From: Acidobacteriota bacterium
GTDB lineage: Bacteria > Acidobacteriota > Blastocatellia > Pyrinomonadales > Pyrinomonadaceae
DNA length: 38,700 nucleotides
Assembly (NCBI GenBank): GCA_003222945.1
Contig: QHXM01000105.1
Span: 1 to 38,700, forward strand
Reading direction: 5' to 3'
The notes beneath the pieces are model-generated. The model had not been told where the DNA came from. It saw only the letters and a program-made list of their open reading frames with translations, and did no database searches. The position numbers and the translations under genes are program-made. Below, one piece after another: positions 17,730 to 26,458 of the stretch; within the stretch, counting starts at the first letter, position 1; each line of letters opens with the position of its first letter.

Positions 17730-19292
17730 CTAATCAACGTCCAGAACTTTTCTTCCCATCCAGCCGTGCGTTACCGGATTCGTGTTATCTGGATTGCCGT
17801 TTGAATCCAGAACCTCAACCTCGAACCAAGTATTATTATCATTAACGCTCAAAATTCGCACCCTCGCGCCCCTGTCAACAGTGCGTAGCGTCGGACTGCT
17901 CATGCTGGGATCGCGCCGCAGATTCGCTTGAGTAGTAACATTCACTTCGCGCCCGACGAAAGGCGAAGAGGTATTGCCCGAAGGAGTAATGGCGCTCTGC
18001 TGCTGCGCTGCCCTCTTACGGCTCACGTAATAGTGCGTCGCAAGAAGAATGCCTGCGAAAGCTAGAATGATTAGAAGCGCTACGAAGATGCGAAGCGTTC
18101 GTCTTCCACGACGATCAGCAGGCAACGCAATGTAGTCAGCATTTGCAGCTGCGTTCGACTGATGTAGCACTTGAATCGCTGGCTGCTGATATTGCGGTTG
18201 ATTCGTGTAATTCAGTTCGGGTTTTCTGACAGGCACAACTATGCGGGGTCGTCCGCCGTTACCCTGCGCCTGAGATTGATTGAGACGGTCGCGCGAATCG
18301 AAACGCGGGCGCGGCGGAGCTTCAACGACTGCTGCAACTTTCGTCAACTGTGAAGAGGGACGCACGCGCGCTTCCGTTTCATCTTTAGGTTTTAGCGGCT
18401 GCGTCGGAGGAAGAGAAGCGTCCGACAACTCTTCCCAGAACTCCTGCACAGTTTGATAACGATTCTCAGGCTTCTCTTCAGTCGCACGCTTTAATACGCG
18501 AAGAATATCAACAGCCCAAGTCTTTCCTGCGATTGATTCCGGCAACTCCGTAATCTGCCTGTGCGAGAAGCGGCGCGGCGGCTCACCCGCTAAAAGAGTG
18601 TAAGTGGTCTTTGCGAGCGAGTAGATGTCAGCCGCTGGCGTAAGATGCGGTTCGCCTTCAATTGCCGAAGCGTCTAACTGGCCCGTTTGAACCAGAGGAT
18701 TATGCTCAGGCGGCGCATAGATGTTCGTTCCGACTCTTGTGATAACGCCTTCGGTCGCTTCCAATTTTGCAACGCCGAAATCCGCTATCTTGACAATCTG
18801 CCCGTCTGCCTTGAGAAGAAGATTCTGCGGCTTTATGTCTCTGTGAATCACTCCGCAGTCATGCGCGTGAGCAAGACCCGAACAGACCTGCTTCAGATAG
18901 AAGAGAGCGCGGTCGAGCGATAACGATTGTTGACGGCAGCGCGCTCCTAAATCTCCGCCTGCCATGTATTCAAGTACGATGTAGTGAAAGGCTGTGCCCG
19001 AAAGGTCAATGGCCGTGCCGTGTCCCAAACGACTGATGATGTTCGGGTGGCGAACGCGATCCAGCGCAACAGCTTCGTTCTGAAAATTCTCAATCAGTGT
19101 GCGTTCAAGATCGGTATCAGGCACGCCCTGAAGAAGAATGTTCAGAGCCTTGATGACGACAGTCGTTGGCTCGCCTTCTAGCGCGCTCAAATCCCGCGCG
19201 ACGTAAATCTCCGCGTAACTGCCGCGCCCGAGACAGTCCAGTATCTCGTAGCGACCATCCAGCAGAGATTGTTGAAGTTTGAGTTCCGTCAC
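17730..19292 (-). CDS. Transmembrane Ser/Thr protein kinase with extracellular SH3b domain
   Basis: 520 residues. The kinase domain (about 14-290) has the glycine loop GRGSYAEIY (22-30), Lys48 in VVIKAL, HRDIKPQN with Asp152, DFG at 171-173 and IYAPPEHNP as activation-segment end. A cytoplasmic Pro/Gln-rich linker is followed by one membrane helix (about 399-421) and a bacterial SH3-like domain (about 447-517, NVTTQANLRRDPS to WMGRKVLDVD). Actinobacterial PknB instead carries PASTA repeats; SH3b domains also bind cell-wall peptides, so the sensor role may be conserved with a different module (inference). The start is GTG. It follows the PP2C phosphatase gene, from which it is separated by a palindrome at 19361-19437. 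Confidence 0.94.
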   Translation of the reverse strand: MTELKLQQSLLDGRYEILDCLGRGSYAEIYVARDLSALEGEPTTVVIKALNILLQGVPDTDLERTLIENFQNEAVALDRVRHPNIISRLGHGTAIDLSGTAFHYIVLEYMAGGDLGARCRQQSLSLDRALFYLKQVCSGLAHAHDCGVIHRDIKPQNLLLKADGQIVKIADFGVAKLEATEGVITRVGTNIYAPPEHNPLVQTGQLDASAIEGEPHLTPAADIYSLAKTTYTLLAGEPPRRFSHRQITELPESIAGKTWAVDILRVLKRATEEKPENRYQTVQEFWEELSDASLPPTQPLKPKDETEARVRPSSQLTKVAAVVEAPPRPRFDSRDRLNQSQAQGNGGRPRIVVPVRKPELNYTNQPQYQQPAIQVLHQSNAAANADYIALPADRRGRRTLRIFVALLIILAFAGILLATHYYVSRKRAAQQQSAITPSGNTSSPFVGREVNVTTQANLRRDPSMSSPTLRTVDRGARVRILSVNDNNTWFEVEVLDSNGNPDNTNPVTHGWMGRKVLDVD

Positions 19293-19360
19293 GACCGATC
19301 AAGCGCTTCTTTTAAGATTCAAAAACTCGCTTCCTTTAGATGCTCTTTGGCGAGCGAATA

Positions 19361-19437
19361 GATTCTCCGCACATTACGCGAAAGACACGAAATTATAAGA
19401 TTTCCTTCGCGTCTTTCGCGTAATGTGCGCAGAGAAT
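19361..19437. repeat. Imperfect palindrome of the TTCGCGTCTTTCGCGTAATGTGCG type (locus D)
   Basis: GATTCTCCGCACATTACGCG to ACACGAA (19361-19390) pairs with TTCGCGTCTTTCGCGTAATG to GAGAATT (19404-19437), including an uninterrupted 17-bp match. It sits in the 154-bp gap between the PP2C and kinase genes. Unlike most of the other hairpins its arms do not show a clear 7-bp period. Confidence 0.8.
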
Positions 19438-19446
19438 TCCAACCCT

Positions 19447-20979
19447 TTACTGAGACGGCGGCGACGGGCTAGCGCCTTTGTCAATTATTTCGTTAAAAGA
19501 CTGTAACGCTCTGCGCTCCGCATCAGGTTGCAAATATCTGAGCATGGAGGCAACGGCAAGCTGAGAAACTCTCGTTTCAACCCTCAGCCTATCGTAGAGC
19601 GGCGACGTGTTATCCTTCAGATTCGCGCTCGCATGCTCAAACGCAGCCAGAGCGCTCATGTTATCGCCAGACAGCATGGAAGCCCTGCCATAAAGATAAA
19701 GAAATTCTGGGTCAGTAGAATCGAGCGGATTACTCACACCTTTGGCGACCATATCATCGTGCATAGTTTTCGCCGCAGCCTTCGGCGCACGATCAACATC
19801 GCGCCGCTTCTTCTCAAACTCCATAACAGGGTCAGTGGGTGTTGGCGTAGGTGTTGGGGAAGAAGTGGCTCTGGCTATTGCATCTCTAGCTCCGCGATAT
19901 GCCTCGTAAACCATTCCGCCGTAGAAGGCAGCAGCGCCGATGCCTATGATTACAATCAGCACGAGCAGGTCACGCGCGCCGCCCCTTAAACGTCTCTCCT
20001 TGCGCCGCTCAACGGCAGGAACAGGATTAGCAGGAGGCGCAGCCTGTTCGATTACAGGCGGGGGAGTGAGCGAGGGTTGAGCGATCTGAACTGTAGGGGC
20101 AACAGGAGGAGCGGGCGGAGGTTGAGCAAGGCTCTGCGGTTGACTGAGCGAACTGTCAATGGTCGTGCCAAGGTCGGCGCGAGTAGAGATAAGAGTCTGC
20201 TCATCATCATAAGTAGCTGCGCTTGCCGGTTGGCCTACGCGCACAATAACGGCAGTCAGATTATCCTCAGCGCCGCGCTCGTAACATCGCCGCTTCATCT
20301 CTGCGCACGCGTCTTCAAGTTTCGGTATGCGCGCGAGAAGCTCGCCTATCTCTTTATCTGGAATGTGGCGGGTGATGCCGTCCGAGCATAGAAGGAAGGT
20401 CGTTCCGTCCTCTATCTCAATCATCTTCATGTCAACTTCGACGCTAGGCTCAGCGCCAAGCGCGCGACTGATTACGTTGCGGCTTGGGTGATGCGCTGCC
20501 TGCTCAGGCGTCATGCGGCCAGCGCGTACTTCCTCTTCGACAACAGAGTGGTCCGCAGTTTCTCTGTGAAGCTGCCCGTCTGGACTCAGGCGATAAAGGC
20601 GCGAGTCTCCGACGTGGCCTATGGTTGCGATGTGGCCGTCCAGGTGAAGCGCGACAATCGTCGTCGCCATAGCGGAAAGTTTCGGACTGTCCTGCGCCAT
20701 CTGATAGATGGAGTTGTTGGCGCGCTGAATTGCAATCTCCATCAGGTCTTCAAGGTCCGCTCCGTCTAGTTGATGACGAAAGGCTTCATCTAAAACTTCT
20801 ACGGCGGTCTTCGATGCAACTTCGCCAGCCTGCGCGCCACCGACTCCGTCCGCAACTGCGAAGATGCGCCGCTCCGGGTCTGAAAGATAGGAGTCTTCGT
20901 TCAGAGGGCGCTTTTCGCTCAGGCCACGATCAGAGATGACTGCGACTTCGATGGGAACGCTTGTTGTCTGCTCTGTCAT
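19447..20979 (-). CDS. PP2C-family Ser/Thr phosphatase with membrane anchor
   Basis: 510 residues. The catalytic domain (about 10-255) shows SDRGLSEKRPLNEDSYLS, FAVADGVGGAQAGEVAS (Asp44, Gly45), HVGDSRLYRL, CSDGITRHI and EDNLTAVIV, the metal-binding set of PPM phosphatases. A Pro-rich linker is followed by one membrane helix (DLLVLIVIIGIGAAAFYGG) and an extracytoplasmic helical domain of about 150 residues. It should reverse phosphorylation by the adjacent kinase, like mycobacterial PstP. GGAGG lies seven bases before the ATG, and the ATGA overlaps the stop codon of the FtsW/RodA gene by four bases, so the two are translationally coupled. Confidence 0.95.
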   Translation of the reverse strand: MTEQTTSVPIEVAVISDRGLSEKRPLNEDSYLSDPERRIFAVADGVGGAQAGEVASKTAVEVLDEAFRHQLDGADLEDLMEIAIQRANNSIYQMAQDSPKLSAMATTIVALHLDGHIATIGHVGDSRLYRLSPDGQLHRETADHSVVEEEVRAGRMTPEQAAHHPSRNVISRALGAEPSVEVDMKMIEIEDGTTFLLCSDGITRHIPDKEIGELLARIPKLEDACAEMKRRCYERGAEDNLTAVIVRVGQPASAATYDDEQTLISTRADLGTTIDSSLSQPQSLAQPPPAPPVAPTVQIAQPSLTPPPVIEQAAPPANPVPAVERRKERRLRGGARDLLVLIVIIGIGAAAFYGGMVYEAYRGARDAIARATSSPTPTPTPTDPVMEFEKKRRDVDRAPKAAAKTMHDDMVAKGVSNPLDSTDPEFLYLYGRASMLSGDNMSALAAFEHASANLKDNTSPLYDRLRVETRVSQLAVASMLRYLQPDAERRALQSFNEIIDKGASPSPPSQ

Positions 20980-22694
20980 TGAACGGCCTCCGGTGCGTTT
21001 GGATCACCCGCACGCCTTCCTTTGCGCACAGCCGTGCGTGCATCAACAGCGTTTCGGTGCGAGAAAGCCATGAGCATTCCAAGCATTGCAAAACTTGTAA
21101 TCAAACTGAAACCTCCGTGGCTGACAAAGGGCAGAGTGATTCCCGTCATTGGCAAAGCGCGCGTGATGCCGCCTATGTTGACGATTGCTTGAAAGCCTAT
21201 GAAGGCGGTCAAGCCTGCCGAGCAGAGTTTTGTAAACATATCGCGCGCATCAATCGCTGTGCGAATTCCTGCCCAGATGAAGACTATAAGTGCGAGTATG
21301 ATGATTGCGCCTCCGACAAGCCCCATCTCTTCGCCAATCGCAGCATAGACGTAATCGGAATCCGCAATCGGAATCACTTCGGCAAAGCCAAGCCCTAAAC
21401 CTCTGCCCGTATTTTTTCCGGCAACAATGCCGAAAGTAGCCTGCGCTGGTTGAAATGCAACGCGGTCGAACCAGACATCAACGTTCACGACGTGTTGCAT
21501 GGCAGGGCTTTCAGCCGCAAGCTCACGAAGGGTCTGTTTGCCTTCCTGCCCGCTCTTCTTCTCGTCTTCTGCCAGAGCCTCGTCGTAATCTTTCTTCCAC
21601 CACTTCACTTGCGGGTCGGGCGGAGTGAAGCCATCCAGCCATAGATGAAACCTCTGCTGAATTCGGTCCGGCAGAGCGGCTTTAACGGGGCGCGCAATCG
21701 TCGGAAGGAAGGGAACTTTCTCCTGCACGTCTTCAGGCAAAGCGCCGACGACGAGAACGCTTGCGACAAAGAGAACAGAGCCTACGAAGAGCAGAAGCTG
21801 AGGCCAGCGACGGACCGCAACGAGATAGAGTGTCGCGTATGCGCCGCTGAAGACCAGCATCTGTCCGAAATCTTTCAGAACGAAGAAGGGGATAAACGGC
21901 ATCACAGCCATTGCAACGAGTGGCACAACGTCGCGCGCTCGCGGTATTCCCCAGTAGGTTCTAGCTAAATCCTTGTAGCGAGCCGTCAGGATTCCTGCAA
22001 AGCCCAGAAGGAACGGAATCTTCGACGGCTCCCATGGCGTCATGTTTCCTCCGGCTTTACCAAACCGAGAGGTTGCGACCGCCATGCCCAGAGGAATCAA
22101 GGTCAGCACAACTATCATAAAGCTGTGGCGCTGCATCCATAGCAGAAAGTTTTCACGAATGCAGAAGGCGAACGCAACGCAGAAGGCTATGAACGCCGTT
22201 ATTGGAATCCACGTTGCGCTTGATGTCAGAGCGTTGCTCACAGTGTAGCTGGATTTAATAGTCGCAGCCGACTCCAAATCCTGCGGCTGCGGAGGTGTCG
22301 GCGGCAGTCCCATCATCTGCTTCTTCGCCGCGTCGTAGTTTTCGTTGATGTAGCGCAAGCGCAAAGTGTCGGTCTTCTCCTGTCGCGCCTCGGCCTTGTT
22401 CTTAGCGTTGTACTCAGGGTCAGAGTAGAGCCGATATTGAATGAGCAACCCAACGGAGAAGAGAAGTATGGCCGTAGTGTAGAGCGTCCAGTTGCCCGCA
22501 AACTTCATCACGCGCGTGAGCCAGAAGACTATGAATACGACGGGCACATACATCAGTAGATCGCGTGCGCCTGTTATCCACGAAGTCTCGTAGCCCCGAA
22601 TCAGCGCGGCGCGATGAATGGCGTAGTAGCCTACGATCTCGAAGCCAATAATCAGCAGCAGTGCAAGCAGATGTGACGATGCGCGATTTTTCAT
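20976..22694 (-). CDS. FtsW/RodA/SpoVE family SEDS glycosyltransferase
   Basis: 572 residues with about ten membrane helices. The C-terminal SEDS signatures are clear: GLGLGFAEVIPIADSDYVYAAIGEEMGLVGG and TGITLPFVSHGGFSLI. SEDS proteins polymerise lipid II into glycan strands with a partner class B PBP, here the gene just upstream. It is longer than the usual 380-450 residues because of two hydrophilic insertions: a charged loop with YNAKNKAEARQEKTDTLRL near residues 115-175 and a large periplasmic loop near 325-405 with FHLWLDGFTPPDPQVKWWKKD, the latter including the RNA-free spacer typical of long RodA relatives in this lineage (inference). The PBP gene is separated from it by a heptamer hairpin, so no Shine-Dalgarno is apparent before the ATG. 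Confidence 0.94.
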   Translation of the reverse strand: MKNRASSHLLALLLIIGFEIVGYYAIHRAALIRGYETSWITGARDLLMYVPVVFIVFWLTRVMKFAGNWTLYTTAILLFSVGLLIQYRLYSDPEYNAKNKAEARQEKTDTLRLRYINENYDAAKKQMMGLPPTPPQPQDLESAATIKSSYTVSNALTSSATWIPITAFIAFCVAFAFCIRENFLLWMQRHSFMIVVLTLIPLGMAVATSRFGKAGGNMTPWEPSKIPFLLGFAGILTARYKDLARTYWGIPRARDVVPLVAMAVMPFIPFFVLKDFGQMLVFSGAYATLYLVAVRRWPQLLLFVGSVLFVASVLVVGALPEDVQEKVPFLPTIARPVKAALPDRIQQRFHLWLDGFTPPDPQVKWWKKDYDEALAEDEKKSGQEGKQTLRELAAESPAMQHVVNVDVWFDRVAFQPAQATFGIVAGKNTGRGLGLGFAEVIPIADSDYVYAAIGEEMGLVGGAIIILALIVFIWAGIRTAIDARDMFTKLCSAGLTAFIGFQAIVNIGGITRALPMTGITLPFVSHGGFSLITSFAMLGMLMAFSHRNAVDARTAVRKGRRAGDPNAPEAVQ

Positions 22695-22698
22695 AAGT

Positions 22699-22775
22699 CA
22701 GTTTTCAATTTCGGTTTTCAGTTTTCAGCAGCTCAGCTTTTTATCTGTCCACTGAAAACTGAAAACTCAAAACTG
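22699..22775. repeat. Heptamer-repeat hairpin, GTTTTCA type (locus C)
   Basis: The left arm (22699-22728) contains GTTTTCA units, the right arm (22751-22775) ACTGAAAACTGAAAACT-type units with a 7-bp period. The centre contains AGCTTTTTATCTG. It fills the gap between the stop codon of the PBP2 gene and the start of the FtsW/RodA gene, which are otherwise expected to be tightly coupled. Confidence 0.85.
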
Positions 22776-22777
22776 TT

Positions 22778-24559
22778 TCATCTTTTCTTCGGTGTTGCCT
22801 TCGGTTTCGCTCCCTGACGCGGTTGATTCGGTTGCTGTTGTTGTCCGTTCTGATTAGCGGGCTGATTGCCGAGCAATCCTAAGTCTCTCGCTTTCAAGAC
22901 AAGCGCGGCTGCAATCGGCGCGGCTGAGCGCGCTCCGTAGCCTCCGCCTTCGACGATGACAGCCATAGCAATCGTAGGATGTTCTAGCGGCGCAATGCAG
23001 AGAAACCAGCCGTCAATGCGCGGCTTGTCGGCCATCACAAGAACTTCGTGCTGGCCTATGATGTTGCCCTTCGGGTCTTTGTCGTAAACGGTGCGTCTGA
23101 TGGGTTGCCCCGTCTTCGGGTCATAAGCAACCTCGTTAGGACGATTCATCTCAATCCTTGGCTTCATCAAATCGCCATTCATGTTTGCTATTGTGGAAGC
23201 AAGAAGCGCCATCTGAAACGGCGTCATCTGTCCGGCGTAACCCTGACCATAACCTTCGAGCGCAAGATCGAACTTATTAAACTTTGGGCCGAGCTTTCCA
23301 GTCACCATAGTCGCTTCCGTTGGAGCGAGCGCGCGTTTTATAGCATCCGTGCTTGCATTCCAGATTTCAACCTCCCGGCGTCCGCGCGTGGTCTCTTCTG
23401 GCGTGTCGTAAGCTCCGATGCCGACGAGCTTCGCCGCCTCTCTGATTCTTTCCGGTCCAAGCTTGACGGCCATCTGCGCGAAATACTGGTTGCAGGAAAC
23501 TTCATACGCGTGATCAATTCCGAGCAGGCCGTGTACTTCGCCCGGACCACCATCGTCGAAGATTGGTTTTGCGCCGGGCATAGCGATGTAGCCTCCGCCG
23601 CTGCAAACAAACTCAGTGTCCTGAATCCCGGCGCGATGCGCAGCAATTATCATCAGCGTTTTGAAGGATGAACCCGGAATGTAGTATTGATGAAGGGCGC
23701 GATTCAAGAGCGGCTTGTCGCGCTCGTCTGCATTAAGCTGAACCCAGCGAGCCTCGTCCTGAACCTCTTTCAAGCTGTAAGAAGGGTTGCTGTACATTCC
23801 CAACACTTCGCCCGTCTGCGGATTGAAAATGACGACCGCGCCGTTCTTGCCTTTGAGTTGGTCAACGATTGCCTGTTGCAGTTCGTGATGAATCGTAATC
23901 TGAACATCCTTGCTCGCACGCTGCTGAACGTCCTGCCCAAGTACGACCTGCAATGCTTCGGGGACATCTATGCTCTGAACGCCGAAGAGTGTGCGTTCAA
24001 GCCCTGGGTCGCCACGGTCTGAACCGAAGAGATGAGCGAACTGTGTGTCCATTGGATAATCACGCTCGATGTTGCCGTTCGCGTCGCGGCGATAGAGCGC
24101 AAGAGCATTCTTCAACTCGCCCGTGCGGTCCAGAATCCAGCCGCGCAAGGTTGATTCGCTTAGACGACGGTTGCGCAAATCCTTGTAGCTGAGTTCCTGA
24201 AAGCGCTCATTGGTCTGAGCGGCGAATCGCGCCCAGTAAACGTGAAAGCCGTAGGTCGTGAGCGCGAGCACGATGAAGAGCCAGCGCAGTACGCGCAGGC
24301 CGCGATTAGTCGAAGTCGCGCCCAATCGCTGCCGCACTTCATCGGGCAAATCTTCCGGCGCGATTGCGGCCAGCGCTGAGCGTTGGCGGCGATGGCGTAT
24401 GAGCGAGATGACGAGCCACAGCACCATCAGGGCAAGCCCGCCGACGTAAATCAGACTGAGAAGTGCGGGCTGTTTTTCAAGCGACGGAGATGCTGCGTTA
24501 TTGTTTGCAGTAGCAGTCGCTGTGTTCGCGGCTGTTTGTAAAAGCAGTATGAGAGACAT
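22778..24559 (-). CDS. Class B penicillin-binding protein (PBP2/PbpA-like) lacking a KTG motif
   Basis: 593 residues. Two hydrophobic segments (about 32-55 and 90-110) precede the extracytoplasmic part. The transpeptidase region has the SxxK serine in PGSSFKT (Ser297, Lys300) and SxN in EVSCNQYF (355-357), and GYGQGYAGQMTPFQMALLASTIAN matches the PBP2/FtsI block before the third motif. The expected K(T/S)G before the WFxxxAP segment is absent: the sequence is LVMADKPRIDGWFLCIAPLEHP (about 507-528). A KTG string at 482-484 lies in a variable linker with the wrong context. Either the third motif has diverged or the enzyme is impaired as a transpeptidase and mainly partners the SEDS protein. It is eight bp from the FHA gene upstream. 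The C-terminal tail is rich in Gln, Asn, Pro and Lys. Confidence 0.92.
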   Translation of the reverse strand: MSLILLLQTAANTATATANNNAASPSLEKQPALLSLIYVGGLALMVLWLVISLIRHRRQRSALAAIAPEDLPDEVRQRLGATSTNRGLRVLRWLFIVLALTTYGFHVYWARFAAQTNERFQELSYKDLRNRRLSESTLRGWILDRTGELKNALALYRRDANGNIERDYPMDTQFAHLFGSDRGDPGLERTLFGVQSIDVPEALQVVLGQDVQQRASKDVQITIHHELQQAIVDQLKGKNGAVVIFNPQTGEVLGMYSNPSYSLKEVQDEARWVQLNADERDKPLLNRALHQYYIPGSSFKTLMIIAAHRAGIQDTEFVCSGGGYIAMPGAKPIFDDGGPGEVHGLLGIDHAYEVSCNQYFAQMAVKLGPERIREAAKLVGIGAYDTPEETTRGRREVEIWNASTDAIKRALAPTEATMVTGKLGPKFNKFDLALEGYGQGYAGQMTPFQMALLASTIANMNGDLMKPRIEMNRPNEVAYDPKTGQPIRRTVYDKDPKGNIIGQHEVLVMADKPRIDGWFLCIAPLEHPTIAMAVIVEGGGYGARSAAPIAAALVLKARDLGLLGNQPANQNGQQQQPNQPRQGAKPKATPKKR

Positions 24560-24567
24560 AGTGGAAT

Positions 24568-25398
24568 CTACTTATGTTTAAGAAAGCGAACCTCTACGTC
24601 GCCGAAAGCCACGACATCGCCATCCTCTATCTGGCGTGCTTCGCCGTAGCCTATGCGACGACCGTTTATGTATGTCCCGTTGGTCGAGCCTGTGTCGGCT
24701 ACAAGAAGCGTCCCTTCACGATTCATCACTAGCGCCGCGTGAATCTTTGAAACGCTCTTGTCGTTAAGAAACAACTCGTTGTCCGTGCCGCGTCCAACGC
24801 TCAAGCGACCGCTTCCGAGTTTGAAAGTTAAGGGAACGTCCCGCGTTCCATCCATAGTTGTGACGCGGGCGGTGACATGAGCCTGGTCAATGAAACCTTT
24901 GGGAATGAGAGGCGAGCCTAGCTCCTTCTCCCTTCGCTTTGCTTCGTCCTGCTCTCTGAGTTGTTCTTCAAACTCGCCAAAGGTTGGATCAACCGAAACG
25001 CCAGAAGTGAAAATATCAACCTGTGCTTCTACCTTCACGGGCGCAAGCGTCGTGTAGCGGCTATCGTTGATGTAGTCAATCGCGGCGGCTAGGACTTCGT
25101 GCTCAAGCTCTTCAATGATTTCGGGCGGGGCTTCGGAATGCGTGCCCCACTCGACCTTGAGTTTCATAAAGTGCGGGGCCAGGCGCGTGCCGTCATCTTC
25201 CACGCGGGCGCGCTCGTCAATCAGATGCTTCATGCGATCTAAAAGCGCAGTCGTAGTCAGCCTGCCCGCAGAAGTCGTGTCGCGCCCAAGGCCGCGATCA
25301 ACCACTGCGCCCATGCCTTCAAAGACGCGGCGCAGGAGTCTTTCGGGCAGCGCCTCTTTTCTTTCCTGAGCAGGTTTCTGATCCTTCTCGTTTTTCAT
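24568..25398 (-). CDS. FhaA-like protein: DUF3662-type N-terminus and FHA domain
   Basis: 276 residues. The N-terminal half (about 20-150) resembles the region that precedes FHA in actinobacterial FhaA: LLRRVFEGMGAVVDRGLGR, then a helix-strand domain with VKVEAQVDIFTSG. The C-terminal FHA domain (about 195-274) has LSVGRGTDNELFLNDKSVSK, IHAALVMNREG and DTGSTNGTYINGRRIG; the Arg, Ser, His and SxTNG residues that contact phosphothreonine are all present. It is the first gene of the cluster fha-pbp-ftsW-pp2C-kinase-fha. In mycobacteria FhaA is phosphorylated by PknB and influences cell-wall synthesis; the same role is inferred here. The 232 bp upstream to the next gene should hold the operon promoter. 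Confidence 0.9.
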   Translation of the reverse strand: MKNEKDQKPAQERKEALPERLLRRVFEGMGAVVDRGLGRDTTSAGRLTTTALLDRMKHLIDERARVEDDGTRLAPHFMKLKVEWGTHSEAPPEIIEELEHEVLAAAIDYINDSRYTTLAPVKVEAQVDIFTSGVSVDPTFGEFEEQLREQDEAKRREKELGSPLIPKGFIDQAHVTARVTTMDGTRDVPLTFKLGSGRLSVGRGTDNELFLNDKSVSKIHAALVMNREGTLLVADTGSTNGTYINGRRIGYGEARQIEDGDVVAFGDVEVRFLKHK

Positions 25399-25555
25399 AA
25401 AGACAATAAACCGTTGATGTCTGGCACGAGCGCACTAGAGTTAATCAAGGGCCGAAGACCGGCTCTCAAACGCCTGGTCAAACTATTTTACGGGGGGAGA
25501 ACGAATCTTTTCATTCAAGCTCCGCTATTCTATCCGAAATGCACCGTCAGGGAAA
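25399..25555. other. Probable promoter region of the FHA/PBP2/FtsW/PP2C/kinase operon
   Basis: Non-coding sequence upstream (minus direction) of the first gene of the cluster. No element matches a strong sigma-70 pair with correct spacing, although TTGAAT and TTGACC hexamers occur. A short GCCGGTCTTCGGC palindrome lies near 25452. Promoter location is unresolved. Confidence 0.35.
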
Positions 25556-25556
25556 A

Positions 25557-25652
25557 GTAGTAGGCAGTAGGCAGTAGGCAGTGGGCAGAAAAACAGGAAA
25601 GCTTTTCTCTTACTGCCAACTGCCAACTGCCTACTGCCTACTGCCTGCTGCT
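25557..25652. repeat. Heptamer-repeat hairpin, GTAGGCA type (locus B)
   Basis: The left arm (25557-25588) is GTAGGCA repeated three times then GTGGGCA; the right arm (25612-25652) is CTGCCAA twice, CTGCCTA twice and CTGCCTG. The centre is GAAAGCTTTTC (25597-25607). The right arm runs into the 3' end of the SpoU methyltransferase gene and encodes its last residues and stop codon. Confidence 0.9.
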
Positions 25653-26452
25653 CTTTGTCTCGCAGCCTCGAAAAGAATAATACCTGTTGCAACCGCTACG
25701 TTGAGGCTTTCGACGGGCGGGTGCATTGGGATTGTCATAGACTCGTCTGCTGTGGCAATCTCATCCGGCTCAAGCCCCGTAGCTTCTGAACCTATTAACA
25801 ATGCTATGGGCGCTGTCCAATCAATCTCCGTGTGCGAGCTTCTGCCGTGAAGCTCTGCGCAGATGACCCGAATTGATTGCCTCCTGCAAAAATTGATTGC
25901 CTGAAAAAAATTTGCGCCCGTCCAGATTTTCAATCGAAGGCTTGAACCCATTGCCCCGCGAAGCGCCTTCGGAGCAAAGATGTCTGTTGCGCCTTCGGTC
26001 ACGATAACTCCGTTTACGCCCATAGCCTCAGCCGTGCGTAAGATAGCGCCCGCGTTCGATGGGTTATTGATTTTGTGCATGATGACGAGCAGGGGAACTT
26101 CGTCTGAGATTTTAAGCGATGAAGAATTCTTGTTGACCGGACGCGTTGCAAGAATGACAATCCCTTCCGGCGACTTCATGTTGGAGATGGAGGTGAAGAC
26201 GGATTCGCTGACGAGAGTCAGATGTTTTCCCGACTCTCTTAAAGAATCAAGTAAGTAAGAGCCGCGCTTATCATTAGATATTCTCTCAGTGTGGATGACA
26301 TCAAGGATACTATCTACACTGAGAGAATCAAACGCCTCTGCACACAGCCGCAAGCCTTCAAGAAACATTAGCCCACGATGCCTGCCATCTCGCACGGCGC
26401 GCGCGTACTTGATGAACGCATTGCTGCGACTTGTAACCATCTTATTCGTCAT
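25631..26452 (-). CDS. SpoU/TrmH-family RNA 2'-O-methyltransferase
   Basis: 273 residues. An N-terminal substrate-binding domain (about 1-105, SRSNAFIKYARAVRDGRHRG and FLEGLRL) is followed by the SPOUT methyltransferase domain with the three SpoU motifs: NPSNAGAILRTAEAMG, LLIGSEATGLEPDE and IPMHPPVESLNVAVATGIILFE, whose trefoil knot binds S-adenosylmethionine. The likely target is a ribose 2'-OH in rRNA or tRNA. The ATG at 26452 has GAAGGA ten bases upstream and starts six bp after the hydrolase gene's stop codon. The last residues (AAGSRQ and the TAG stop) come from the heptamer hairpin at 25557-25652, so the original C-terminus was probably slightly different. Confidence 0.92.
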   Translation of the reverse strand: MTNKMVTSRSNAFIKYARAVRDGRHRGLMFLEGLRLCAEAFDSLSVDSILDVIHTERISNDKRGSYLLDSLRESGKHLTLVSESVFTSISNMKSPEGIVILATRPVNKNSSSLKISDEVPLLVIMHKINNPSNAGAILRTAEAMGVNGVIVTEGATDIFAPKALRGAMGSSLRLKIWTGANFFQAINFCRRQSIRVICAELHGRSSHTEIDWTAPIALLIGSEATGLEPDEIATADESMTIPMHPPVESLNVAVATGIILFEAARQRAAGSRQ

Positions 26453-26458
26453 GCCGTG

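Noticed and set aside
23100-23125. KTG string in the PBP2-like protein (residues 482-484) as the third catalytic motif
   Set aside because: It sits in a variable linker (YDPKTGQPIRR) well before the WFxxxAP block and lacks the usual GTA context.
22980-23160. Frameshift explaining the missing KTG motif
   Set aside because: Reading the DNA shows an uninterrupted frame with conserved sequence on both sides; no alternative frame supplies KTG nearby.
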